Of a stretch of DNA of 64,000 nucleotides, positions 8,254 to 16,273 are shown piece by piece. Below the pieces are notes generated by a model. The model searched no databases. It was not told the DNA's origin and was given only the letters and a program-made list of their open reading frames with translations. This DNA is from Amycolatopsis sp. WQ 127309. GTDB lineage: Bacteria > Actinomycetota > Actinomycetes > Mycobacteriales > Pseudonocardiaceae. Location: assembly GCF_023023025.1 (NCBI RefSeq), contig NZ_CP095481.1, positions 8,259,001 through 8,323,000 of the forward strand, read 5' to 3'. The position numbers were made by a program, and so were the translations under genes. The first letter of the stretch is position 1, and the number at the start of each line of letters is the position of its first letter.

Positions 8254-8759
8254 GACGTGAGCTGCCGGGCGCGGTGGTCGGCCACGTGGACGCGGGTCGC
8301 GCAGCGGGTCGAGCAGAAGCGGCGGCGGCCGTTGCGCGAGGTGTCGACGTACGCCGTTTCGCAACCTTCGCGGCCGCAGATGCCGAGCCGGTCCGGCGCT
8401 TCGCAGACCAGGTGGGCGAGGCCGCCGGAGGTGTAGGCGCGGACGCGGCCGACCGGGCCGGCGTCCTCCTCGGAGTAGTGCAGGTGGGGCGGTTTGCCGT
8501 CGTGGCTGGTGATGTACGGCCGGCACGCCGACTCCGTGAGCAGCGCGTTGACGAGGTCGACGCGTTCGGCCGGCGTCGCGGCGAACACCGGCCGCAGCCG
8601 GGCGGCCCAGGCGCCGATGCGCGCGGCCTCGTCGCCGGTCAGCGCGGCGATGGACATGCCGTTGCCGGCCATCGCGTCGAACAGCTCGCTGGCCGAACCC
8701 GCGTTGACCAGGTCGGCGGCGACCTGTGCGGCCGGTCCGCCGTAAGGGTTGAAGTGCAC
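8250..8759 (-). CDS. CGNR zinc-finger transcriptional regulator (ABATE/CGNR family)
   Basis: This 169-residue protein has the stress-induced ABATE-type N-terminal domain and a C-terminal CGNR-type zinc finger, here CGREGCETAYVDTSRNGRRRFCSTRC. It has the CxxxxC and CxxxC ligand pairs around the SRNGRRRFC motif. CGNR proteins are putative DNA-binding regulators of actinobacteria and related phyla. The GTG at 8759 is the only sensible start. It is divergent from a 54-residue zinc-ribbon gene 26 bp away. Regulated genes are unknown. Confidence 0.88.
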   Translation of the reverse strand: MHFNPYGGPAAQVAADLVNAGSASELFDAMAGNGMSIAALTGDEAARIGAWAARLRPVFAATPAERVDLVNALLTESACRPYITSHDGKPPHLHYSEEDAGPVGRVRAYTSGGLAHLVCEAPDRLGICGREGCETAYVDTSRNGRRRFCSTRCATRVHVADHRARQLTS

Positions 8760-8785
8760 TGAGTCATTACAGCACGATCGGGGGT

Positions 8786-8950
8786 ATGGACATCACCCGC
8801 TGCCCCCGCTGCGGCTGGCCGCTCGCCGAACTGCCCGCGGCCCAGCCCGTTTCCCACCGGCTCGAGTACGTGCGCTGCGTCTGCGGCAGCTGGCTCGCGC
8901 GCCTCGACGGCGAAGTCGTCGGCGCGACGAGAGGGCAGCTGACCCGGTGA
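8786..8950 (+). CDS. Small zinc-ribbon protein (54 aa)
   Basis: A short open frame from ATG 8786 to TGA 8950 encodes 54 residues beginning MDITRCPRCGWPLAEL and containing YVRCVCGSWLARLDG. The two CxxC/CxC knuckles spaced about 30 residues apart form a plausible treble-clef or zinc-ribbon site. The codon pattern has strong third-position GC. It is divergent from the CGNR regulator and ends 1 nt before the end of the convergent integrase gene. It probably represents a real conserved small protein; its function is unknown. Confidence 0.6.
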   Translation: MDITRCPRCGWPLAELPAAQPVSHRLEYVRCVCGSWLARLDGEVVGATRGQLTR

Positions 8951-8951
8951 G

Positions 8952-9998
8952 TCAGAGGTCGAGCACGCCCGCCGCGTTGTCGTCCCACTGGTCGACGCGG
9001 CGGATGTACTCGTACAGCGCACGGCTGCCGCGCACCCACCGGCCCTGGTCGGCGATCGCGAGGTCGTCGGCCCCGGCGCGGCGCGCCTCCGTGGCGAAGC
9101 CGGACCGCAGGGAGTGCCCGGTCACCGGGTACGGCAGCCCGGCACGGACACCGGCCCGGGTGAGGATCTGGTTGACGCCGGTGGTGCTCAGCGCCGGCAC
9201 GCCGACGTTGCCGTGCCGGTCGACCCGGCGGAACGCGGGCCCGTCGCCGATCCCGGCGCCCGAGCGCCACGCGTGCCACGCCCGGACCGGATCGGTGTCC
9301 GGGCTCTCCCGCCGCGGCACGACCATGTCACCGGTGCTCTTGCCGTGCCGCACGGTGATCGCCAGGCCCCGGTCGTCGACCGGCTCGACGTCGGTGACCA
9401 GCAGGTTCGCCAGATCCGAGCACCGCGCGGCGATCGGGAACCCGATCAGCAGCATCGCCCGGTCGCGCGCGCCGGCGAGGGTGTCCGGGCAGGCCCGCGA
9501 CATCGCCCGCAGGTCGGGGAGGGTGACCATGGTGGCCTTGCCGCGGCCGAGCTTGACGCCTTCGCGCGCGAGCCGCTGCCGGTAGCCCTTCAACGCGCGC
9601 CAGGCCGCGCGGCTCGCCTCGGTGTCGATGACGACCTTGTGGTGCCGCAGCCCGGCGAGTGCGCCGGTCAGCCGCCGTTCGATCGTCGACGGCGCCGCCG
9701 GGGCGGCCCGCTCCGGCACCTCGGGCACGACACGTTCGTCCGGGCGCAGCGTCCGCCCGCGTTCGAGCCACACGACGAACCCGGTCAGCGCGCCGATCGA
9801 CGCCGACAGCGGCGGGATCCCGGTCTCGGCGGTGTAGTCCTGCCACACCTGCCAGTCCTGCGCGTAGGCCTTGAGCGTGTTGGGCGGCCGTTGCCCGTCG
9901 ACGTGCCGCGTGGCGGCCTCGTCCAGCAGCGCGAGCCGGTCTTCCGGGCTCGCGGCGGCCAGGGCCGCGTCGGTCACCGGTTCCAGGTCGCCAGGCAC
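8952..9998 (-). CDS. Tyrosine recombinase (phage-type integrase)
   Basis: This 348-residue protein has an N-terminal SAM-like DNA-binding domain (about residues 35-135) and a C-terminal catalytic domain. Visible catalytic positions are Arg in FPIAARCSDLANL, Lys in RHGKSTGD, the His-x-x-Arg box GHSLRSGF, Trp in the QGRWV position that is His or Trp in the family, and the nucleophile Tyr in RALYEYIRR. All are intact, so it should be active. No excisionase, relaxase, phage gene, tRNA or att repeat is visible nearby, so it is an orphan integrase or the relic of an element. GTG start. Confidence 0.88.
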   Translation of the reverse strand: MPGDLEPVTDAALAAASPEDRLALLDEAATRHVDGQRPPNTLKAYAQDWQVWQDYTAETGIPPLSASIGALTGFVVWLERGRTLRPDERVVPEVPERAAPAAPSTIERRLTGALAGLRHHKVVIDTEASRAAWRALKGYRQRLAREGVKLGRGKATMVTLPDLRAMSRACPDTLAGARDRAMLLIGFPIAARCSDLANLLVTDVEPVDDRGLAITVRHGKSTGDMVVPRRESPDTDPVRAWHAWRSGAGIGDGPAFRRVDRHGNVGVPALSTTGVNQILTRAGVRAGLPYPVTGHSLRSGFATEARRAGADDLAIADQGRWVRGSRALYEYIRRVDQWDDNAAGVLDL

Positions 9999-10068
9999 CC
10001 GCCGAGGTTACGGGATGTCGATCTCCGCGGACCGGAGCCCGCGCGGGTCGTCGTGCCATGATCCTGCC

Positions 10069-10413
10069 GTGCCGCACTACCTGCTCAGCATCTACCAGCC
10101 CGACGGCCCGACCCCGACGCCGGACGTGCTCGCCGGGGTCACCGGGAAGCTCGACGCGCTCAACGCCGACCTCAAGGCGGCCGGGGCCTGGGTGTTCGCT
10201 GGGGGACTGCACCCGCCGTCGAGCGCCACCGTGGTGCGGGCCGGGGAGCCGCTCCGCACCGACGGGCCCTTCGCCGAAGGCCGCGAACACCTCGGCGGGT
10301 TCACCATCATCACCGCGCCCGACCTCGACGCCGCCCTGGCGTGGGGCCGCCGGCTCGCCGACGCCGTCGCGCCGCTGCCCGTCGAGGTGCGGCCCTTCGC
10401 CGACGGCACATGA
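10069..10413 (+). CDS. YCII/DGPF family protein, partner of ECF42 sigma factor (module 1)
   Basis: This 114-residue protein carries the diagnostic DGPF motif ([20 protein letters not shown], near residue 65) followed by an alternating helix/strand tail ending [14 protein letters not shown] proteins are conserved neighbours of group 42 ECF sigma factors. Their molecular role is unsettled. The GTG at 10069 fits the usual N-terminus ([12 protein letters not shown]). Its stop overlaps the sigma factor ATG (ATGA), so the two are translationally coupled. It is one of three such pairs in the window. Confidence 0.88.
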   Translation: MPHYLLSIYQPDGPTPTPDVLAGVTGKLDALNADLKAAGAWVFAGGLHPPSSATVVRAGEPLRTDGPFAEGREHLGGFTIITAPDLDAALAWGRRLADAVAPLPVEVRPFADGT

Positions 10414-11612
10414 GCGTCGAACGCGTCTTCGCCGCCGAGTACGGGCGAGCGGTGTCCGTGCTGGTGCGGGTCTTCGGGAACATCGACATCGCCGAGGAAG
10501 CCGTCCAGGACGCGTTCACCGAGGCCGTCCGGCGGTGGCCGGAGACCGGGCAGCCGCCCAGCCCGGCCGGCTGGATCATCACCACCGCCCGCAACCGGGC
10601 CGTCGACCGGCTGCGCCGCGAGTCCGCGCGCGCGGACAAGCACGCCCAGGCCGCGCTGCTGCACGCCGCTCTTTCGAACACCGGAGCCGAGCCTGTCGAG
10701 GAGGGCGCCGTGCCCGACGACCGGCTCCGGCTGATCTTCACCTGCTGCCACCCCGCGCTGGCCCCCGCCGCCCAGGTCGCGCTCACCCTGCGGCTGCTCG
10801 GCGGCCTGACCACCGCCGAGATCGCGAGCGCGTTCCTGGTCGGCGAGGCCACGATGGCCCAGCGCATCGTCCGCGCGAAGAACAAGATCCGCGACGCCGC
10901 CATCCCGTACCGCGTCCCCCAGGACGCCGACCTGCCCGGCCGGCTGGCGGCGGTGCTCGCCGTGCTCTACCTGATCTTCACCGAGGGCTACACGGCCAGC
11001 GCCGGCGCCGACCTGGTCCGCGAAGACCTGTGCCGTGAGGCGATCCGCCTCACCCGGGTCCTCACCGGCCTGCTACCGGACGAACCCGAGGTCTGGGGCT
11101 TGCTCGCGCTGATGCTGCTCGTCGACTCCCGGCGCGGCGCCCGCACCACCGCCGACGGCGACCTCGTCCTCCTGGCCGATCAGGACCGCGCCCGGTGGGA
11201 CGCGGGCCTGATCGCCGAGGGCCAGGAGATCGTCCGCCGCTGCCTGCGGCGGAACCAGCCGGGCCCGTACCAGATCCAGGCGGCGATCAACGCCGTCCAC
11301 AGCGACGCCCCCACCGACTGGGCGCAGGTCAAGCAGCTCTACGACCAGCTGTTCGCACTCACCCCGACCCCGGTGGTGGCGCTGAACCGGGCGATCGCCG
11401 TCGCCGAGGTCGAGGGGCCCGCCGCCGGGCTCATCCTGGTCGAGGACCTCGACCTCGGCGGATTCCCGCTCTACCACGCGATCCGCGCGGACCTGCTGGA
11501 GCGCCTCGGGCGCCGGCCGGACGCGGTCACGGCGTACACGACGGCGATCGAGCTGACCGGCAACGCCGCGGAAAGAGCGTTGCTGGAACGGAAACTCGCC
11601 GCGTGCGGCTAG
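10410..11612 (+). CDS. ECF sigma factor, group 42 type with TPR-like C-terminal extension (module 1)
   Basis: This 400-residue protein has sigma region 2 ([39 protein letters not shown], residues 5-45) with [18 protein letters not shown], and sigma region 4 ([37 protein letters not shown], near 130-165). A further 220 residues form a helical extension with the conserved [16 protein letters not shown] block. That extension and the DGPF partner define the ECF42 type; no anti-sigma factor accompanies these sigma factors. It directs RNA polymerase to an unknown regulon. It is convergent with the flavin monooxygenase gene, with 4 nt between stops. Confidence 0.9.
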   Translation: MSVERVFAAEYGRAVSVLVRVFGNIDIAEEAVQDAFTEAVRRWPETGQPPSPAGWIITTARNRAVDRLRRESARADKHAQAALLHAALSNTGAEPVEEGAVPDDRLRLIFTCCHPALAPAAQVALTLRLLGGLTTAEIASAFLVGEATMAQRIVRAKNKIRDAAIPYRVPQDADLPGRLAAVLAVLYLIFTEGYTASAGADLVREDLCREAIRLTRVLTGLLPDEPEVWGLLALMLLVDSRRGARTTADGDLVLLADQDRARWDAGLIAEGQEIVRRCLRRNQPGPYQIQAAINAVHSDAPTDWAQVKQLYDQLFALTPTPVVALNRAIAVAEVEGPAAGLILVEDLDLGGFPLYHAIRADLLERLGRRPDAVTAYTTAIELTGNAAERALLERKLAACG

Positions 11613-11616
11613 CGCG

Positions 11617-12792
11617 TCACCAGCTCCAGCCGCGTTCGGCCGGCGGGGTCCAGACGTTCGCCTTCTGCAGGTACGGGAAGACCTCGCCCATCAGCCGGAT
11701 CTGCTCGGCGTCGTACATCACCGGCAGGAACATGAACCCGCGGACGCCGGTCTCGTCGTGCAGGTCCAGGAGCTGCTCGGCGACCGTCTCCGGCGAGCCG
11801 ACCAGCACCTTGCTCCCGCACGCGAGACCGATCGTGCGGGCGATGTCGTCGAACTCGCCCTCGTAGTTCTCCTGGTAGGTCTCGCTGCCGCCCATCAGCT
11901 CGGTCGCGATGTCGCGGGCGGCCCCCATGTCGAGCGAGTCGCGGACCCACTCGAACTTCTCCTGCGCCTCCGCGTCGGTCCGGCCGAGCAGCACGCCGAC
12001 CGCGCCGGCCATGTTGACGTCCAGCGGCGACCGCCCGGCCGCCTCGGTGCGCGCGGCGAGCGAGTCGACGGTCTTGCGGACCTTCGAGTAGTCGTCGGGC
12101 AGCGGGGTGAACGCGAAGTCGCAGGTGCCCGCGATCAGCTCCTGCCCGGCCGCCGAGACACCGGCGTTGAACAGGCACGGCCACGGCTGCTGCTCGATGT
12201 GCGGGCCGATCAGGCTGCCGCGCAGGTCGTGGTACTCGCCGTGGAACTCGACGTGCTCGCCGCGCGCGGCCCACAGCGTCTTGACCGCTTCGACGGCTTC
12301 GGTGGTGATCTTGTAGCGCAGGTCGTGGTCGGTGTCGGTGGGCGCGCCCACCAGCTCGGCCTCCGGCGTCTTCCAGCCGGGCACGATGTTCCAGCCCCAG
12401 CGGCCGCCGCTGAGCGCGTCCAGGTTGGCACCGAGGCGGGCGATGACACCGGGGGAGAGGTAGCGGGTGTGCATGGTGGTGACGACGCCGATGTGCTGGG
12501 TCGCGGCCATCACCACCGGCGCGTAGATCGGCGCCGAGATGTGCGGCTGCGCGTGCCCGATCCGCGCGCTGTTCTCGCCGTGGGTGATGTAGCCGTCGGC
12601 GAAGAAGACGTAGTCCATGCCGATGTCTTCGACCCGGCGGGCCAGGTCCATCTGCGTGGCGGGGTCGAGGGCGTCCGGGTTGCGGTCGGCGACCGCCTTG
12701 GACGTCGCGGTGGGGGTCGGCGAGCTGAGCCACATGAAGCCGAATCGCAGCTGCCCGTCGGGGAGGCGGTCCTTCGTGGTGCCACGGGACAT
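11617..12792 (-). CDS. LLM-class flavin-dependent monooxygenase (SsuD/RutA/NtaA-like)
   Basis: This 391-residue TIM-barrel protein resembles bacterial luciferase-like monooxygenases of the SsuD/RutA branch: FGFMWLSSPTPTATS, YVFFADGYI, GVVTTMHTRYLSPGVIARLGANLDALSGGRWGWNIVPGW, and a C-terminal VGSPETVAEQLLDLHDETG. These enzymes use reduced FMN from a separate reductase to oxygenate small substrates. Two ATGs are possible; the one at 12792 has AGGAG at proper spacing. It lies 55 bp downstream of the uvrA-like resistance gene on the same strand, so it is probably cotranscribed and part of the cluster. I know no specific step for it. Confidence 0.8.
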   Translation of the reverse strand: MSRGTTKDRLPDGQLRFGFMWLSSPTPTATSKAVADRNPDALDPATQMDLARRVEDIGMDYVFFADGYITHGENSARIGHAQPHISAPIYAPVVMAATQHIGVVTTMHTRYLSPGVIARLGANLDALSGGRWGWNIVPGWKTPEAELVGAPTDTDHDLRYKITTEAVEAVKTLWAARGEHVEFHGEYHDLRGSLIGPHIEQQPWPCLFNAGVSAAGQELIAGTCDFAFTPLPDDYSKVRKTVDSLAARTEAAGRSPLDVNMAGAVGVLLGRTDAEAQEKFEWVRDSLDMGAARDIATELMGGSETYQENYEGEFDDIARTIGLACGSKVLVGSPETVAEQLLDLHDETGVRGFMFLPVMYDAEQIRLMGEVFPYLQKANVWTPPAERGWSW

Positions 12793-12847
12793 GCGCATCT
12801 CCTATCGGATAGTTGTTCTTCTTTCAGGTCAAGGGGAAACGCCGAAA

Positions 12848-15136
12848 TCACTTGGCGTGGTCGAGATCCGCGCGCAGATATTCGGCGGTGTAGGACTTCT
12901 TGTCCTCGAGCAGCTTTTCCGGGGTGCCCTCGAACAGCACCCGGCCACCGTGGCGGCCGGCCTCCGGGCCCAGGTCGATCACCCAGTCCGCGTGCTTGAC
13001 GACGTCGAGGTCATGCTCGATCACCACGACCGTGTTGCCGCCGTCCACGAGCCGGTCGAGCAGGTCCAGCAGGTGCCCGATGTCGGCCATGTGCAGGCCG
13101 GTGGTCGGTTCGTCGAACAGGTAGACGTTGCCGGTCTCGCGCAGCCGGTGCGCGAGCTTGACCCGCTGCCGCTCACCACCGGACAACGTCGAGAGCGGCT
13201 GGCCCAGCGTCAGGTACGACAGCCCGACCTCGGTCAGCAGTTCGAGCTTCTTCGTGATCGGCTCTTCGGTGAAGTAGCCGAGGGCTTCCTCGACGGTCAG
13301 CGCGAGGACGTCGACGATGTTCTTGCCCCGCAACGTCTTGTCCAGCACCTCGGGGCGGTAGCGGCGGCCGTCGCACGCTTCGCAGACGGTCGTCACCGGG
13401 TCCATGTAGGCCAGGTCGGTCTCGATGACCCCGCGGCCCTTGCACTCCGGGCAGCCGCCCTCGGAGTTGAAGCTGAACAACCCCGGCTGCGCGTTGTTGG
13501 CCTCGGCGAACAGCTTCCGGATCACGTCCATGACGTCGAGGTAGGTCGCCGGCGTCGACCGCGTCGAAACCCCGATGGCCGACTGGTCGATCATCACGGC
13601 GTCCGGGTGCTGCCGGCGCAGCGAGCCCGAGATCAGCGTGCTCTTGCCCGAGCCCGCCACGCCGGTCACCACGGTGAGGACGCCGGTGGGGACGTCGACC
13701 GACACGTCGTGCAGGTTGTGCAGGTCGGCCTGCTTGATCGGCAGCTGCCCGGTCGGCTCGCGGAAGCCCTCCTTGAGCCCCGGGATGTGCGTCAGGCACT
13801 TGCCGGTGAGCGTCGAGGAGCGGCGCAGCTGCTTGACCGTGCCCTCGAACACGACCTCACCACCGTGGGTGCCGGCGCCGGGGCCCATGTCGACGACGTG
13901 GTCGGCGATGTCGATGACGTCGCGGTCGTGCTCGACGACCAGCACCGTGTTGCCCTTGTCCCGCAGCGCGCACAGCAGCTCGTTGAGCCGGTGCACGTCA
14001 CGGGGGTGCAGCCCGACGCTCGGCTCGTCGAAGACGTAGGTGAGGTCGGTGAGGCTGCTGCCCAGGTGCTTGACCGTCTTGAGCCGCTGGCCCTCACCGC
14101 CCGAGAGCGTCGAGGTCTCCCGGTCGAGGCTGAGGTAACCCAGCCCGATCGACTCGACGCGTTCCAGTGCCGCGAGCGCGCCCGCGAGCACCGACTTCGC
14201 CGCCGGGATGTCGATCGCCTTCAGCTCGGCGATCAGCTCGCTGACCTCCAGCGCGCAGTGGCCGGCGATGTTCTTGCCGTTGATCTTCGACGCCAGCGCG
14301 GCCTGGTTCAGCCGGCCGCCCCTGCAGACGGCGCACGGGCCGGCGGCGACGATCTTCTCCACTTCGCGGCGGTCACGCTCCTTGAGCGTGTCGAGGCCGT
14401 TCTTGAGGTACCGGCGGTTGAGCTTGACGACGACACCCTCGTACTCGTTCGAGTAGTTCTGCCGCTTGCCCGAGCGGTCCACCCGGAAGCCGCCGCCGTG
14501 CAGCAGCAGCTCCCACTCCTTCTTCGTGAACTTCTTCAGCGGTTTGTCCGGATCGAACAGTCCGGACTGCGCGTAGAGCTGCCACATGTAGGTGCCGATG
14601 GCGAACAGCGGGGAGTCCAGTGCGCCGTCGTTGAGCGTCTTGTCGCGGTCGATCAGCAGGTCCAGGTCCAGCTTGGTGGTCTTGCCCAGGCCCTGGCACT
14701 CCTCGCACATGCCCTGCGGGTCGTTGAACGAGTAGAGGTTCGACGATCCCGCGCTCGGCTTCCCGTAGCGGGAGAACAGCACGCGCAGCATCGCGTGGAT
14801 CTCGCTCATCGTGCCGACCGTGGAGCGGGCGTTGCCGCCGATCGGCTTCTGGTCCACCACGATCGCCGTCGACAGGTTCGACATCCGTTCCGCGCGCGGG
14901 CGTTCGTGCTTGGGCAGCCGGTTGCGGATGAACCAGCTGAAGGTCTCGCTGAGCTGGCGCTGGGACTCGACCGCGATCGTGTCGAACACGATCGACGATT
15001 TCCCCGAGCCCGATACGCCGGTGAACACGGTGATCTCACCCTTGGGGATGCAGAGCGAGACGTTCTTCAGGTTGTTCTCACACGCACCTTCGAGCACGAT
15101 GTGGCCGCCGGTGCGGCGGGTCTGCCGGTTCGCCAT
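12848..15136 (-). CDS. UvrA-like excinuclease subunit, DrrC type (self-resistance)
   Basis: This 762-residue tandem ABC ATPase is shorter than housekeeping UvrA (about 950) and close to DrrC, the daunorubicin resistance protein. Features in order: Walker A GVSGSGKSS (residues 40-48), CEECQGLG and CAVCRGG zinc-knuckle remnants, signature LSGGEGQRLKTV, Walker B YVFDEPSVGLHP, second Walker A GVAGSGKST, zinc module CPECKGRG...CEACDGRRY, signature LSGGERQRVKLA, and Walker B YLFDEPTTGLH. DrrC-type proteins recognise or clear drug-DNA adducts, and UvrA-like genes recur in PBD clusters. GAGGAGG precedes the ATG. It is divergent from a MarR gene that probably controls it. As inference, it protects the producer from PBD adducts. 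Confidence 0.9.
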   Translation of the reverse strand: MANRQTRRTGGHIVLEGACENNLKNVSLCIPKGEITVFTGVSGSGKSSIVFDTIAVESQRQLSETFSWFIRNRLPKHERPRAERMSNLSTAIVVDQKPIGGNARSTVGTMSEIHAMLRVLFSRYGKPSAGSSNLYSFNDPQGMCEECQGLGKTTKLDLDLLIDRDKTLNDGALDSPLFAIGTYMWQLYAQSGLFDPDKPLKKFTKKEWELLLHGGGFRVDRSGKRQNYSNEYEGVVVKLNRRYLKNGLDTLKERDRREVEKIVAAGPCAVCRGGRLNQAALASKINGKNIAGHCALEVSELIAELKAIDIPAAKSVLAGALAALERVESIGLGYLSLDRETSTLSGGEGQRLKTVKHLGSSLTDLTYVFDEPSVGLHPRDVHRLNELLCALRDKGNTVLVVEHDRDVIDIADHVVDMGPGAGTHGGEVVFEGTVKQLRRSSTLTGKCLTHIPGLKEGFREPTGQLPIKQADLHNLHDVSVDVPTGVLTVVTGVAGSGKSTLISGSLRRQHPDAVMIDQSAIGVSTRSTPATYLDVMDVIRKLFAEANNAQPGLFSFNSEGGCPECKGRGVIETDLAYMDPVTTVCEACDGRRYRPEVLDKTLRGKNIVDVLALTVEEALGYFTEEPITKKLELLTEVGLSYLTLGQPLSTLSGGERQRVKLAHRLRETGNVYLFDEPTTGLHMADIGHLLDLLDRLVDGGNTVVVIEHDLDVVKHADWVIDLGPEAGRHGGRVLFEGTPEKLLEDKKSYTAEYLRADLDHAK

Positions 15137-15195
15137 GACCTGCGCCTCCTCGTCCCGGGGCCGAAGCCACGCGACCCGGTGGTCGATCGGACGAT

Positions 15196-15215
15196 TGATT
15201 GCCTTCGGGCAATCA
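15196..15215. promoter_or_regulatory. 20-bp palindrome, candidate MarR operator
   Basis: TGATTGCC and GGCAATCA form a perfect 8-bp inverted repeat around TTCG. It lies in the 224-bp region between the divergent uvrA-like and marR genes, 60 bp from the uvrA-like start. Length and symmetry match typical MarR-dimer sites. It could also fold as a stem with a TTCG loop in RNA. Confidence 0.6.
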
Positions 15216-15360
15216 CTTTACCATCCCGAGTTCGTCACGGCCGGGTGACGGACCGGCAGCCGGTGTATCGCGAGCGCCGTATGGCCTGTGGGCGAACGGA
15301 AGATGATATCCTCGGGCTTTCCGATTGCGGTGCGCTTTCCCGCGAAAGCGGAGGTGGGTT

Positions 15361-15843
15361 ATGACCAAGTTCCACGGTTCCCCGACCGCTCCGCCGGGCC
15401 CACCCGGCGAACTCGAGAACGCGCTGTCGTACATGCAATGCGTGCTGGTGGCGCGGCGTACACGCGCGACGCCGGAGAAGATCACCTGGTCGCAGTACGA
15501 CGTGCTCGAAACCCTGCGGATCCACGGCCCGCTGACGCCCTCGGCGATCGGCGAGTCCCTGGGCATCTCGCGCCAGAGCACGTCCAAGGTGCTGCGCGTG
15601 CTCAAGGACCAGTTCCTGATCGAGCAGGCCTCCCGCGGCACCGACCGGCGCGAGCAGACGACCTCGCTGACCGCCGAGGGCGAAGAGTTCCTCATGCGGG
15701 CCGCTCAGGGCCGCCGCGAGACGGCCAAGGTCGCCGGCGTCGCGCTCACATCGGGCGAAGCGCAGCTCTTCGCCGAGCTCTGCCAGAAGGTCGCCGACGC
15801 ACTGCACTCCACACCCCAGCCTTTCCCGCTTCGCGACGTCTGA
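15361..15843 (+). CDS. MarR family transcriptional regulator
   Basis: This 160-residue winged-helix protein has ITWSQYDVLETLRIHGPLTPSAIGESLGISRQSTSKVLRVLKDQFLIEQASRGTDRREQTTSLTAEGEEF, which contains the recognition helix and the DRR wing of MarR. ATG at 15361 has GGAGGT at good spacing; a TTG 36 nt upstream is in frame but lacks an RBS. A 7-bp stem (CGCTTTC/GAAAGCG, 15333-15350) abuts the RBS. It is divergent from the uvrA-like resistance gene and lies just before the NRPS operon, so it is the likely cluster-situated regulator, perhaps responding to the product. Confidence 0.88.
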   Translation: MTKFHGSPTAPPGPPGELENALSYMQCVLVARRTRATPEKITWSQYDVLETLRIHGPLTPSAIGESLGISRQSTSKVLRVLKDQFLIEQASRGTDRREQTTSLTAEGEEFLMRAAQGRRETAKVAGVALTSGEAQLFAELCQKVADALHSTPQPFPLRDV

Positions 15844-16273
15844 TCCGCGCGGTCACGCCTGGCCCCCAGACGCGCACGTCCCGTTACGGTTTCCCCGGCC
15901 GTGACCGGCTCAAACGCGCTCGCGCCGACGTCACCCCGTGTGCACGCGAGTGCTCGTGCGACGCCTCTCCGCCGATCGGACCAGTGCGCACCGCTGACCG
16001 TCGGAAATCCACATCGGATTCCCGTGCCCGGGTTGCCGTGACCACAATGGCCGGTACCGTACGCGCGCGAATTCGCGGCGAAAAACAATTTTCTCGGGTA
16101 ATCGTTTTCAGGCGATAAAGGCAACGCTGGGTCATTGATATTGCCCGCGGTTGACAGGCTTCCGGGCCGTTTGCATACTGGTTGCTGAAAAGAAATCATC
16201 TCGCCTGAATTGATCATTAGTGCCGCTTCCTTGCGGTAAAGGCGATCGCCATCGGCACCGAACAGGGGGATCC
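15844..16273. other. 430-bp intergenic region upstream of the NRPS operon
   Basis: No convincing reading frame is present. The right half is markedly AT-richer than the surroundings (runs such as CGAAAAACAATTTTC and GAAAAGAAATCATC near 16077 and 16187). It contains a near-consensus promoter at 16151-16179. The left part, after the MarR stop, shows no clear terminator hairpin. Confidence 0.6.
16151..16179 (+). promoter_or_regulatory. Near-consensus promoter of the NRPS operon
   Basis: TTGACA (16151-16156) and CATACT (16174-16179) are separated by exactly 17 nt. Transcription would start near 16186, giving a leader of about 88 nt before the ATG at 16274. It is the only strong promoter I see ahead of a run of eight same-strand genes ending at 29184. 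Confidence 0.65.

Noticed and set aside
8952..9998. Integrase as evidence for a prophage or ICE in the window
   Set aside because: No phage structural, replication or conjugation genes accompany it, and no direct repeats flank a plausible element.
12617..15364. A 915-residue plus-strand open frame opposite the uvrA-like gene
   Set aside because: It is a GC-rich antisense shadow with low-complexity composition; the minus strand has intact ABC ATPase motifs and an RBS.
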